Below, in pieces: positions 25,161 to 33,849 of a stretch of 36,862 nt of DNA. A program made the translations under genes and the position numbers. The stretch spans positions 1 through 36,862 of the forward strand of contig CAJWIW010000001.1 of the NCBI GenBank assembly GCA_913041865.1, read 5' to 3'. The notes beneath the pieces were generated by a model that worked only from the letters and a program-made list of their open reading frames with translations, made no database searches and was not told the origin of the DNA. The first letter of the stretch is position 1, and each line of letters begins with the position of its first letter. Origin of the DNA: an uncultured Gammaproteobacteria bacterium (lineage in GTDB: Bacteria; Pseudomonadota; Gammaproteobacteria; GCA-002705445; GCA-002716945).

Positions 25161-25985
25161 TTACTCTGCGAAAAATAATTGTTTACCATTAATTTGATAA
25201 TTATTTATGAGGTTTTTTCCTTCTGTTGAAAGGATCCAGTCATAGAAAATCATTGATGACTTTTTGTTAATATTCTTGCATTTATCGGCATTAACTAAAA
25301 TTATTCCGTATTGATTTTTCATTCGTGGATCTTTTTCATATACAATTATATGATTCTGTTTATTTTTAAAATTTAGCCATGTCGCTCTATCCACAAATGT
25401 ATAAGCATTGAGTCCTACCGTGATATTGAGAGTGGAACCCATGCCTTGTCCTGTCTCTAGATACAATTTACTTTGTTTGAACTTATTAAAATCGTCTTTG
25501 ATATCCTTCCAGATTCGCATTTCAGCTTTATGAGTCCCACTATCATCTCCTCTAGAAATAAACTTTTCTGTGCCTAATGCAATCTGTTTAGTAGCCATTT
25601 TAAGTGATTCATAGTTTAAAATATTTAAAGGATCACTTTTTGGGCCTACGATTACAAAATCATTGTACATCAAATTTTCTCTCTTGGTTCCATAACCATC
25701 TTTAATAAAGATCTCTTCATCTTGTCTAGAATGGACGATAAGTATATCTCCATCACAGTTTCTTGCATTATTTATAGCTTGACCAGTACCTACAGCAATT
25801 ACTTTGACTTTTATATTAAATTTTTCATTAAAATGAGGTATTAGATAATCGTAAAGACCAGAGTCTCTCGTAGAGGTTGTAGACTGTATGATTAACGTAG
25901 AACTACTATTATCAGAATACGTCGCACTCGCATGAGAAAAAATGATTAATAAAATGTATGCGATATTTCTAGTAATTGACTTCAC
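25161..25985 (-). CDS. tupA: Tungstate-type ABC transporter substrate-binding protein
   Basis: This 274-residue periplasmic protein has a signal peptide (about 1-21). The TupA hallmark is TTSTRDSGLYDYLIP at 36-50, matching the TTTSTxDSGL oxyanion loop. VKVIAVGTGQAI, DGDILIVHS, MYNDFVIVGP and SRGDDSGTHKAE follow. It should bind an oxyanion, most likely tungstate, outside the inner membrane. The start is GTG, overlapping tupC by 17 bases. The best functional clue is that all three Tup components are adjacent and in order B-C-A. Confidence 0.88.
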   Translation of the reverse strand: MKSITRNIAYILLIIFSHASATYSDNSSSTLIIQSTTSTRDSGLYDYLIPHFNEKFNIKVKVIAVGTGQAINNARNCDGDILIVHSRQDEEIFIKDGYGTKRENLMYNDFVIVGPKSDPLNILNYESLKMATKQIALGTEKFISRGDDSGTHKAEMRIWKDIKDDFNKFKQSKLYLETGQGMGSTLNITVGLNAYTFVDRATWLNFKNKQNHIIVYEKDPRMKNQYGIILVNADKCKNINKKSSMIFYDWILSTEGKNLINNYQINGKQLFFAE

Positions 25986-26598
25986 TTAATGCACCATCCT
26001 TAATATTATATATAGAGCTACAGATATTACTTATCTCATCTTTATCTTGTGAGACGATAAGCACTTTATTAAATTTAGAGTATTCCTCTAAAAAGTCATA
26101 AAGAAGTTTTTTGTTAGCGTCATCTAGGTTATTGTTTGGTTCATCACATATAAGTAATTCTGGTTCCAAAATAATGGATCTGCAAAAAGATATCATTTGT
26201 TGCTGACCACCTGAAAGTTTCATTACATGTTTATCTATTAAATCAATAAGATTAAATTTTGTAAGCACTTTTCTTATGACTTCTACTGATTCACTGTATG
26301 TTAATTTATTTTTTGCATGCAAGGTATGTAATAAGTTCTCTTTTACTGTACGCCTCAATAAGATAGATTTTTGAAATATAAATCCTATATTTATCTTTGA
26401 TAAATTGCTGATGGTACCTTTGGACGGACAAAGTAATCCGGATATTATTTTTAAAATACTTGTTTTCCCAGATCCGTTCTCTCCATAGATCAGAGTGACC
26501 CCTTTTTTATCTACATCAAAAGATATATTTCTTAGCACGCTCTGATCATCATAAGAGAAGTCTACATTTTTCAATTGGATTAAAATATTCTTATCCAT
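25969..26598 (-). CDS. tupC: Tungstate-type ABC transporter ATP-binding protein
   Basis: This ATPase energises the Tup transporter. Numbered from the longer TTG start at 26613, Walker A is GENGSGKT (44-51), the signature is LSGGQQQM (133-140) and Walker B is LLICDEPN (153-160). The total is about 209 residues from the preferred ATG at 26598. That start overlaps the tupB stop by eight bases, in keeping with the coupling in this operon; the TTG five codons earlier has no ribosome binding site. The short length is normal for TupC-like subunits, which lack a regulatory C-terminal domain. Confidence 0.88.
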   Translation of the reverse strand: MDKNILIQLKNVDFSYDDQSVLRNISFDVDKKGVTLIYGENGSGKTSILKIISGLLCPSKGTISNLSKINIGFIFQKSILLRRTVKENLLHTLHAKNKLTYSESVEVIRKVLTKFNLIDLIDKHVMKLSGGQQQMISFCRSIILEPELLICDEPNNNLDDANKKLLYDFLEEYSKFNKVLIVSQDKDEISNICSSIYNIKDGALSEVNY

Positions 26599-27286
26599 GA
26601 GCTCTAATCTCAAGTCTTTTAACTAGGTTTAACATTATATTTATCAAAAGTGCAATTAAAATAAGAATGATGCCAAGTGACACAGCTCTTTGGATATCGC
26701 CTCTGGATGTCTCAAGAACAATACTAGTTGTCATTACTCTAGTCATATAGTCGATATTTCCACCAACAATTATTACTGCGCCTACTTCTGATAGTGCTCT
26801 ACTAAGTCCAGTAAGTACATTGATCATCAATGAATAGCGAGACTCCCAAAGTATTGTTTTCATTTTCAATATAAACCCAGATTTAAGAATAAAAAGATAA
26901 TCATGCAGTCTATCATATGTCTGATCTAGTGTATCTTTCGATAATGTAATTATAATTGGTGTTACTATTACAAATTGCGCTAACACCATGGCTGTTGGAC
27001 TATAAAGTAAGTCAAGATGACCGAGCGGTCCACTTTGAGATAACAAGATATAGAAAAATAATCCTACAGCAACTGGTGGAATGCTCATAAGAGAGTTTAT
27101 GATTATGGTTAGCGTATTTTTACCGAAAAAATTGTATATTGTGAGAATAGATGCGGTTATAAGTGAAAATATCACAGATGTTAATAAAGCAACTAATGAG
27201 ACTCCCAAAGACAATAGGATTATGTCAATTATATAAGGATCGAAGAACATATCGCTCATCATTTTAAGAAGTTCACTAGTTTGCAT
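26591..27286 (-). CDS. tupB: Tungstate-type ABC transporter permease
   Basis: This 231-residue permease has five or six membrane helices and the MetI-like fold. The coupling loop is GLSRALSEVGAVIIVGGNI, followed by the TupB-typical TRVMTTSIVLETSRGDIQ. MSIPPVAVGLFFY lies near the first third. The start ATG at 27286 overlaps the end of the alcohol dehydrogenase gene by 11 bases, tying the transporter to the phosphonate genes. The substrate is inferred from the TupA partner. Confidence 0.88.
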   Translation of the reverse strand: MQTSELLKMMSDMFFDPYIIDIILLSLGVSLVALLTSVIFSLITASILTIYNFFGKNTLTIIINSLMSIPPVAVGLFFYILLSQSGPLGHLDLLYSPTAMVLAQFVIVTPIIITLSKDTLDQTYDRLHDYLFILKSGFILKMKTILWESRYSLMINVLTGLSRALSEVGAVIIVGGNIDYMTRVMTTSIVLETSRGDIQRAVSLGIILILIALLINIMLNLVKRLEIRAHG

Positions 27287-28418
27287 TACTTAGATCGTGG
27301 AAGATTTTTGATATAATTTTGGGGGTCAGTTTTATTGGATTATTTTTTAATCTATGAATATTGATATTGTCCACTAGGAATTTAATGTCGGCATCATTTT
27401 TTATGCCGATATTTTTTGTATTAACTGTCAGATTTAATTTAGACATTAGTGCATACCAATATTTTTCACAAGATTTTGCAGAATCTAATCCCATTAATTT
27501 ATAGAGATTTTTCATGTTTCTCCTAATATATTTACTACCTCTTTTATCTTGAATAGCTGTGTTATTTGTTGCTTCATTAATCACAAAAAACTTACCGAGT
27601 GTTATAGCAACAGAATAACCATGTGGTATGTTATATTTTCTGCTTAACATATATGATATAGCATGTGCAGCTGTAGTTTTTGCGATATTAATTGCTCTTC
27701 CAGAATAGTTAGCAGCTCTAAACATTTCTGATTGTGCTTTTTTATCACCATTTAATGATTTAAGAATATACTTTTTTAATATTTTAATAGCTTTCCCTGA
27801 ATATAACTTGCTTGACCGTGTAGAGTTTACTGACCAGTAAGATTCTATGGCTTGGCAATATGCATCTAAAGCAGTTGAGATCCTTACAGTTTTAGACATC
27901 TTGTGTCCTAGTTCTGGTATTATTAGGGCATAGTCTGGAAGCAAGTATTGACTCTCCACTGAGTACTTTTTGTCTTTAATATATATTACTCCAAATGATG
28001 TACTCTCACTGCCAGTGCCACTAGTAGTGGGTATTGCAATAAATGGAACATTACTATTTTTAAGCGATCTTTTATTTATTATTTTATCTTCTAAATTATT
28101 ATTATTCACAGAAAAAATTTTAAGATGTTTAGCCATATCAATAGTACTGCCTCCTCCTATTGCAATAATAAGATCTGGTTTAAAACTTTTAATGATTTTT
28201 AGGCCAATTTTAACATCTTCTATTGATGGATCATTTGCAAAACTATCGTAGATGTGTTTTTCATAAGAATTAATAGTTTTGTAGAACATATTACTTGCGC
28301 CTGACTGTCTAAAAGACTTCTTTCCTGTAACAATCAGTATTCTTTTTGGGTTAATAGATTTGACTAATTTGTTAAAGCTTAAAATAGCCTCATTACCAAA
28401 TATAATTTTTTGCTTCAT
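27276..28418 (-). CDS. Iron-type alcohol dehydrogenase, probably phosphonoacetaldehyde reductase
   Basis: This 380-residue group III alcohol dehydrogenase has the NAD(P) loop GGGSTIDMAKH at 88-98 and PTTSGTGSEST at 130-140. Metal ligands would be Asp185, position 189, His252 and His266 (PHGYSV). Position 189 is Gln in LDAYCQAIESYWS, where classical iron dehydrogenases have His; the C-terminal domain otherwise looks normal. Next to PEP mutase and phosphonopyruvate decarboxylase, the likely reaction is reduction of phosphonoacetaldehyde to 2-hydroxyethylphosphonate. The start overlaps the ppd stop by four bases and the end overlaps tupB by 11. Confidence 0.83.
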   Translation of the reverse strand: MKQKIIFGNEAILSFNKLVKSINPKRILIVTGKKSFRQSGASNMFYKTINSYEKHIYDSFANDPSIEDVKIGLKIIKSFKPDLIIAIGGGSTIDMAKHLKIFSVNNNNLEDKIINKRSLKNSNVPFIAIPTTSGTGSESTSFGVIYIKDKKYSVESQYLLPDYALIIPELGHKMSKTVRISTALDAYCQAIESYWSVNSTRSSKLYSGKAIKILKKYILKSLNGDKKAQSEMFRAANYSGRAINIAKTTAAHAISYMLSRKYNIPHGYSVAITLGKFFVINEATNNTAIQDKRGSKYIRRNMKNLYKLMGLDSAKSCEKYWYALMSKLNLTVNTKNIGIKNDADIKFLVDNINIHRLKNNPIKLTPKIISKIFHDLSNAN

Positions 28419-29539
28419 TTGTTTATTAATGACATTAATTGTTTTTTATTTTCAATGGGTGTCTTATCAGGTCTTGACAGATCAGATCTAGCATTTGATT
28501 TAACTAATACTTCAAGAAACGCTGTACCTTTATGGTTCAGAATTTTTTTGACTGCCTTAATCACTTGAGTCTTAGTGTGTGCTCTTAAGGTTAGGCTATA
28601 GCCAGAATATTTGGCTATCATTGACATATCAATATCAAAACCAACAGTTGGTTGATTGCCAACAGATTCATGAGCGCCATTATTAAAAACGATATGTTTG
28701 TAATTTTTCTTATTTATAGAGGCATTTATTGCTAACGAACCCATGTGCATTAAAACTGATCCATCGCCATCGAGGCATATAACTTCTTTCTTTTTATTTA
28801 TTGAAATTCCGAGCGCAATCTGTGATGCATGCCCCATTCCGCCAACGGTATAAAAATCAGGATTACGAGAACAATTGTTTTTACGATATTCATATAATTC
28901 TCTAGATGTAAATCCTGTAGTTGATACAATAATACTATCTTTACGGATATTCTCTAAGATAATATGAAGCGCATCTTCACGGCTTAATTCATAACGAAAT
29001 CTTTTCTTATTAATTTTATTATATTTTTTAAAGACATCTTTTTCGATAACAACGGCACATGGCATCTTCTGTATTTTTATTCGTTCTACCATTCTATTTA
29101 TTTTAGTCTTGATTTGATCTTGCGAATCAGAATTTCTTATTATCTCAAATTCGATTTCCATAGACTTCAACATGTTTAACATAACCCTTCCCTGTTTTTT
29201 ATGTTGTGGCTCATCCTTTACACCAGGTTTTCCACGCCACCCAATCACTAAAAGCATCGGTATTGAATAAACATCCTTATCCGCAAGTGATAAAAGAGGA
29301 TTAATAATATTTCCTAAACCTGAATTTTGAAGATAGATCATTGGGACCTTATTTGAAGATAAATAATAACCAATCGCAAGTGCTATAGCATTGCCTTCAT
29401 TCGCTGCTATGATATGTCTCTTTTTCGCATGATCAGAGATATAAAAACATAAGTTTTTAAGAAGTGAATCCGGGACACCAGTAAAAAAACTGATATCGTG
29501 TTTTAATAAATGTTCATAGAAACTTTTTGGTGAAATCAT
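28415..29539 (-). CDS. ppd: Phosphonopyruvate decarboxylase
   Basis: Ppd converts phosphonopyruvate to phosphonoacetaldehyde using thiamine diphosphate, the step that makes phosphonate synthesis irreversible. The 374-residue protein opens with FFTGVPDSLLKNL at 18-30. The cofactor-activating Glu48 lies in AANEGNAIALA, QNSGLGN is near 71-77 and WRGKPGVKDEPQH near 101-113. The TPP-Mg motif is GDGS at 258-261 with NN at 286-287. These blocks are characteristic of Ppd rather than other TPP enzymes. The start overlaps the PEP mutase stop by one base. Confidence 0.92.
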   Translation of the reverse strand: MISPKSFYEHLLKHDISFFTGVPDSLLKNLCFYISDHAKKRHIIAANEGNAIALAIGYYLSSNKVPMIYLQNSGLGNIINPLLSLADKDVYSIPMLLVIGWRGKPGVKDEPQHKKQGRVMLNMLKSMEIEFEIIRNSDSQDQIKTKINRMVERIKIQKMPCAVVIEKDVFKKYNKINKKRFRYELSREDALHIILENIRKDSIIVSTTGFTSRELYEYRKNNCSRNPDFYTVGGMGHASQIALGISINKKKEVICLDGDGSVLMHMGSLAINASINKKNYKHIVFNNGAHESVGNQPTVGFDIDMSMIAKYSGYSLTLRAHTKTQVIKAVKKILNHKGTAFLEVLVKSNARSDLSRPDKTPIENKKQLMSLINK

Positions 29540-30831
29540 TATTTAGTTCCGGGGATCAAATCTAAAATATCATTAATTGAAATACATTTATCACTAGCCT
29601 CTAATGAGCGTTTATTTTTTAAGATTGATAGTGCTGTGCTTAACATAGCAGGATATGCGCTTCTAAGCATATGATTAGCATAGCATATTATATTTACACC
29701 TCTACTTTCCCACTCATCTTCGGTAATTGCATTATAACTTGTAGGTACGATCATTAACGGTTTGCTCTCTTTATATTTAGAGCAAAATTCGAATATTTCA
29801 TCAGGATCTTTTTCTTTACTATGAATCATTATACCATCTGCACCAGCATCTATATAGCTTTTAGCTCTTTCTAACGCATCATCTAGACCTTTAGAGAGGA
29901 TTAAACTCTCAATCCTAGCGATTATCATAAAATCATTAGTGACTTGAGACTTCTTACCGAGGGATATTTTCTCTTGAAAGTTTTTAATGCTGTCCTGTTC
30001 TTGATGAACACTATTACCTAAAAGAGAGTTCTTCTTAAGACCAACTTTGTCTTCAATCACAACAGCAGAGACACCTAACCTCTCTAATGATTTTACAGTA
30101 AAAGTGAAATGCTCATTTTTTCCCCCTGTATCAGCATCAAAAATCATTGGTTTTGTCGTTACCTCAAAAATATCATTTACTGTATTCATTCTTGACGTCA
30201 TATCAATTGCCTCGATATCAGGTTTACCTTTTGCTGTTGAATCTGTCAGACTACTTGACCACATTGCATCAAACTCAATTACGCGACCATCTTTTTCTAT
30301 TTTAGCCTTCTCCGTTATTAAGCCTGATAAGCCATTATGCACCTCATTTAATCGTATTATAGATTTTGCCGATAGCATTCTTTTCAGTAGTGATAATCTA
30401 GTGTTAGGTGTAGTTCCGATCTCTCGCATATTTTTATTCAATATAGTTGATGATATATTCTCAGTATATGGTATCTCTACTAGTTCCCCATTCCATTCTT
30501 TAAGTGTTTCTATAACCTCATCCCTTACTTTCTTTTGAGGCCCTTCTCTCCAGTCATCCCCATGAACCACATAATTAGGTCTCAGTATCAATAAGTTCTC
30601 TCTATAATTATGTGTTCTTTGTTCTATTACCTTGTCTACACCTTTAATTTGCTCAATTATCAATTTACGACTCTCGTATGGCATAAATGGAAGTCGTTTA
30701 TAGCTAGATATTGCTTTATCAGTTAGCAGGCCAACCACAACATCCCCTAACTTTGATGCTTCCTTAATTATATTGATGTGACCTTTATGAATAAGGTCAA
30801 CACTCATTGCAACATATACTATTTTTTTCAT
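29539..30831 (-). CDS. pepM: PEP mutase fused to an N-terminal cytidylyltransferase-like domain
   Basis: The C-terminal half (about 145-430) is phosphoenolpyruvate mutase, the first step of nearly all phosphonate pathways. It has the diagnostic EDKVGLKKNS at 260-269 plus NGLSGLITEKA near 166-176, MWSSSLTDSTAKGKPD at 190-205 and DADTGG at 232-237. Residues 1-135 are a separate nucleotidyltransferase of the cytidylyltransferase type, with the IHKGH motif at 14-18, PYESRKLIIEQIK near 51-63 and an ISSTI segment near 126-130. Such fusions are known in phosphonate clusters and may activate the phosphonate alcohol as a CMP ester. The ATG overlaps the upstream stop by four bases. Confidence 0.92.
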   Translation of the reverse strand: MKKIVYVAMSVDLIHKGHINIIKEASKLGDVVVGLLTDKAISSYKRLPFMPYESRKLIIEQIKGVDKVIEQRTHNYRENLLILRPNYVVHGDDWREGPQKKVRDEVIETLKEWNGELVEIPYTENISSTILNKNMREIGTTPNTRLSLLKRMLSAKSIIRLNEVHNGLSGLITEKAKIEKDGRVIEFDAMWSSSLTDSTAKGKPDIEAIDMTSRMNTVNDIFEVTTKPMIFDADTGGKNEHFTFTVKSLERLGVSAVVIEDKVGLKKNSLLGNSVHQEQDSIKNFQEKISLGKKSQVTNDFMIIARIESLILSKGLDDALERAKSYIDAGADGIMIHSKEKDPDEIFEFCSKYKESKPLMIVPTSYNAITEDEWESRGVNIICYANHMLRSAYPAMLSTALSILKNKRSLEASDKCISINDILDLIPGTK

Positions 30832-32033
30832 TTACTGACATCTCCATTAATAATATTAGATAGGAACTTACTACAATTATCAATTGAGTTGTAATTCTCT
30901 AAATTATAGTATTTTTCTAATAAATTTTTTCTTTGATTGTTAAACGATAATGTATAATTTTCTGAATTTCCTAATATTTCTTTGAAAATTTTCATCAAAC
31001 TATCGTATGATTCAGCTGCTTTCCCAGGTATCGTATTTTTATAGTCTTCAATAAACCCTTTTCTTTTACAATATTTATCATAGTCTGGCATACAAAAAAC
31101 TTGCGGTCTATCTAGTATACTGAATTCAACAGATGTAGTGGCGTAATCGTTCAGTAAAATGTCACTTTCGAGCATCATTTCGTTTGTATCATATAAGGGA
31201 TAGGACTTATTTATAAGTTTTATCCTATCTGTATTTCCTAATAATTCAGATGGCTTTCGTACAGAGTGAACAGAATAAACAAAAAATAGATTATTCTTTT
31301 TTAAGAAATTATTAAAATCATCTACATTAAATCCAGATAGATCAAGAAGAGGAAGATTATACTTATAGGGCCTCCATGTAGGCGTATACAAAATTACTTT
31401 AGAGTCTCTTGTGAAATTTGCAAATAGATCTTTACAAAATGATTTATCATATATTTTTTTATTAATAATATCTTTATTGAAAAAGTTATCATTTTTTGGA
31501 AATCCCAGAATTTTCGCTTTATGAGATGGAATGCCAAATATCGTCTTCGAAATATTGTTAGCAAGGTATGGTGACGTATAATTAATATAATCAAACTTAT
31601 TTATGCGATTTATTCTTAAGGCCCTTGTATTGTCATCGTCTTTCGCTGCTATTGTAGTCTTTGGGCCATATCCATGAAATAGAGATATTTTGTACGTATC
31701 CTTAGAATCACATATTTTGAATATATTAAAATAACTATCTCCGTCATTAATCACAATTTTGGCTCTCAAGGCAGTGATAATAAGTTTAAATGGATTGCTT
31801 AAAGATAGAAATTTAAATTTATTCAGAGCAAGATGATTTTTAACTTGATTTGATTTTGTATACCAGTATACATCATACTTATGCTCTCTCGACAGATGCT
31901 CATACAAATATCTACTATTACCATTATAGGAGTAATTATCTGTTCCACTGAAAATTATTACATTATTTTTTTTAACTTTATCCCTTAGAACTGAAAAAAA
32001 TAACGTTAGGATTGTTTTGATAAATGATTTCAT
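30828..32033 (-). CDS. CDP-glycerol glycerophosphotransferase family (TagB/TagF-like) transferase
   Basis: This 401-residue protein has the GT-B fold of the TagB/TagF family, which transfers polyol phosphate units from CDP-linked donors to growing polymers. Visible blocks are LFHGYGPKTT near 119-128, where the catalytic His lies in the HGxGxK form, and LYTPTWRPY at 215-223. HSVRKPS is near 256-262, and LLNDYATTSVEFSILDRPQVF spans 293-313 (split by the phosphate-binding Ser/Thr). In this operon a CMP-phosphonate made by the neighbouring fusion enzyme is an attractive donor in place of CDP-glycerol; that is inference. The stop overlaps the pepM start by four bases. Confidence 0.85.
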   Translation of the reverse strand: MKSFIKTILTLFFSVLRDKVKKNNVIIFSGTDNYSYNGNSRYLYEHLSREHKYDVYWYTKSNQVKNHLALNKFKFLSLSNPFKLIITALRAKIVINDGDSYFNIFKICDSKDTYKISLFHGYGPKTTIAAKDDDNTRALRINRINKFDYINYTSPYLANNISKTIFGIPSHKAKILGFPKNDNFFNKDIINKKIYDKSFCKDLFANFTRDSKVILYTPTWRPYKYNLPLLDLSGFNVDDFNNFLKKNNLFFVYSVHSVRKPSELLGNTDRIKLINKSYPLYDTNEMMLESDILLNDYATTSVEFSILDRPQVFCMPDYDKYCKRKGFIEDYKNTIPGKAAESYDSLMKIFKEILGNSENYTLSFNNQRKNLLEKYYNLENYNSIDNCSKFLSNIINGDVSK

Positions 32034-32041
32034 TTTCTAGT

Positions 32042-33832
32042 CTAATTTACTATGTAACTTTTTACAGAAGATATTGATGATTTAGCATCATATTTACCAA
32101 GGATAGTATCAATATTGCTCATGTATTCTTTTTCCAGAAGCTCTTTATCTGAATTTATAAAATAACTATAAAGAGAGTAAAGTTCGCTATAGTTAGTCAC
32201 CTCACATTTGTTGATTTTACTGTAGATATTTGGAGATTTAGATGTAAACGATGACGGTCTAAATGAAATTGTAGGGATTTTGGAAAACAATGACTCATAT
32301 ATAGCCGATGATTTAGGTGCTGAGATAACGAGATTTGAAATTCCTATTGCCTCATAAATAGATAAATCTAGTTCATTTACATAGATAACATTTTCTTGAG
32401 AAATTAGAAAATCCAGTATCATGATAATTTCCTTATCATTTAGCCTTTTTATCTCCTCATAAGGCTTCTTTGTTTTAAATAGGTACATGGTATCTCTAGT
32501 ATTCTCAACCAGCCTAGTCATTGTCTTGATAAAATCTTTATAACTATCCAAATTCATCACGCTATACAGCCCAACTGGGGAATCAAGGATGCATGCCAAT
32601 TTCATATGAGTGGGTATTTTTAAACTACTTATGTAGTCCAAACGTTTTTTAGAATAATCACCTATTCTTTCACACATAAAAGGTGAATTGTCTATATATG
32701 TTTCTACGTCATTATTAAGTGTTTTAAACCAATCATTTGAGATATTTGACGAAATAATCGTGTCATAGCACATAAACGAGTAATCCAAGCAATGAGTGAG
32801 GTTAGGATCATTTGCATTTTCAATTATCTGCTCTGTAATTGAAAAATATAAGAATATTGTTTCAACATTATATTCTTTATGTATCTTTTGTTCTGCCAAC
32901 GATCTTGGAATCATGAAGCTAATAACTTTATTGACGCTCATTTTATTATGAAACGATTGCCATTTAAGCTTTTCTGATAAATACTTATTGGAAAAGCTAG
33001 ACAAGAATCCAAATTTTATTATCAGTAATACTAATTTGTATCTTAATTTAGAATTATCTCTATATAAATCAAGTTTTTCTCTGAAAGATAATGTCTTAAA
33101 GATAGATTTGAGACTTAGAACATTATATCTACGTGATTTATATTTTTTGGGCCATTTATTATTTATGTTACTATCATCAATAAATAAAACATCCTCTTTT
33201 TTTATCTCTGAGTCGTCAACTATAGAATCTTGATTAACAATTTCCCAACCAATCAGTCCATCATCCATATGAATACAATATTTATAGCTTTTCTTCAAAT
33301 CAATTTTTCCAAACATAAAGACAATATATTCAAGAAAGAAAGTTACTTTAAGTGTTAGAGCTAATATTTTTAATTTTGTATATAAATAATTAATAGCATA
33401 GTAAAGCTTTGATATATTTAACTTGATATCGTTTTTTGAATATCTACAATAATAATTTAGAATTTTTGTATTACAATATTCTGGCCATACAATTGCTATT
33501 TCATTATCTGGAACTTTGCTTACATGAATACTAGATAAAATTATTTTTTTAAATTCAAGTGAGAGACTTTTTAAGATACTTTTTTTAAAAAATTCCGTAT
33601 CTTGTGATATTTTACTAATTTCTGATTCGTAATTACTATCATAATACTTTCTTGCAAGATCACTTGCTAAATAATCAGATTCTCTGTATTCGTGCGCAAC
33701 CAATATGTCATCAGGAAGAATTAGAGTATTAGTTTTTTTGTTGCTGATATGTCTTTTATGAGCTACTATCCTTCTCCAAAAATATAGCTTTTGGAATATT
33801 GATTTTCTGCAAAAAATTATTGATTTGAACAA
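32042..33832 (-). CDS. Unrecognised 596-residue protein, possibly a GT-B-like transferase
   Basis: I cannot name this family with confidence. The N-terminal part is basic and rich in Lys, Ile and Tyr, without a signal peptide; a hydrophobic stretch near 150-175 may touch the membrane. The most suggestive region is SAPKSSAIYESLFSKIPTIS from residue 504. It resembles the nucleotide- or phosphate-binding C-terminal motif of GT-B enzymes and of polysaccharide-processing capsular proteins. Start is TTG with no ribosome binding site; no ATG occurs early in the frame. The gap to the next gene is eight bases. A polysaccharide transferase is the best guess from context. Confidence 0.55.
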   Translation of the reverse strand: MFKSIIFCRKSIFQKLYFWRRIVAHKRHISNKKTNTLILPDDILVAHEYRESDYLASDLARKYYDSNYESEISKISQDTEFFKKSILKSLSLEFKKIILSSIHVSKVPDNEIAIVWPEYCNTKILNYYCRYSKNDIKLNISKLYYAINYLYTKLKILALTLKVTFFLEYIVFMFGKIDLKKSYKYCIHMDDGLIGWEIVNQDSIVDDSEIKKEDVLFIDDSNINNKWPKKYKSRRYNVLSLKSIFKTLSFREKLDLYRDNSKLRYKLVLLIIKFGFLSSFSNKYLSEKLKWQSFHNKMSVNKVISFMIPRSLAEQKIHKEYNVETIFLYFSITEQIIENANDPNLTHCLDYSFMCYDTIISSNISNDWFKTLNNDVETYIDNSPFMCERIGDYSKKRLDYISSLKIPTHMKLACILDSPVGLYSVMNLDSYKDFIKTMTRLVENTRDTMYLFKTKKPYEEIKRLNDKEIIMILDFLISQENVIYVNELDLSIYEAIGISNLVISAPKSSAIYESLFSKIPTISFRPSSFTSKSPNIYSKINKCEVTNYSELYSLYSYFINSDKELLEKEYMSNIDTILGKYDAKSSISSVKSYIVN

Positions 33833-33849
33833 AAGTACTTTTGCTTATA

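Noticed and set aside
30047..30538. A 163-codon open frame on the + strand opposite pepM
   Set aside because: It lies wholly antisense to a well-conserved enzyme, and its composition follows the complement of that gene; no ribosome binding site or family motif.
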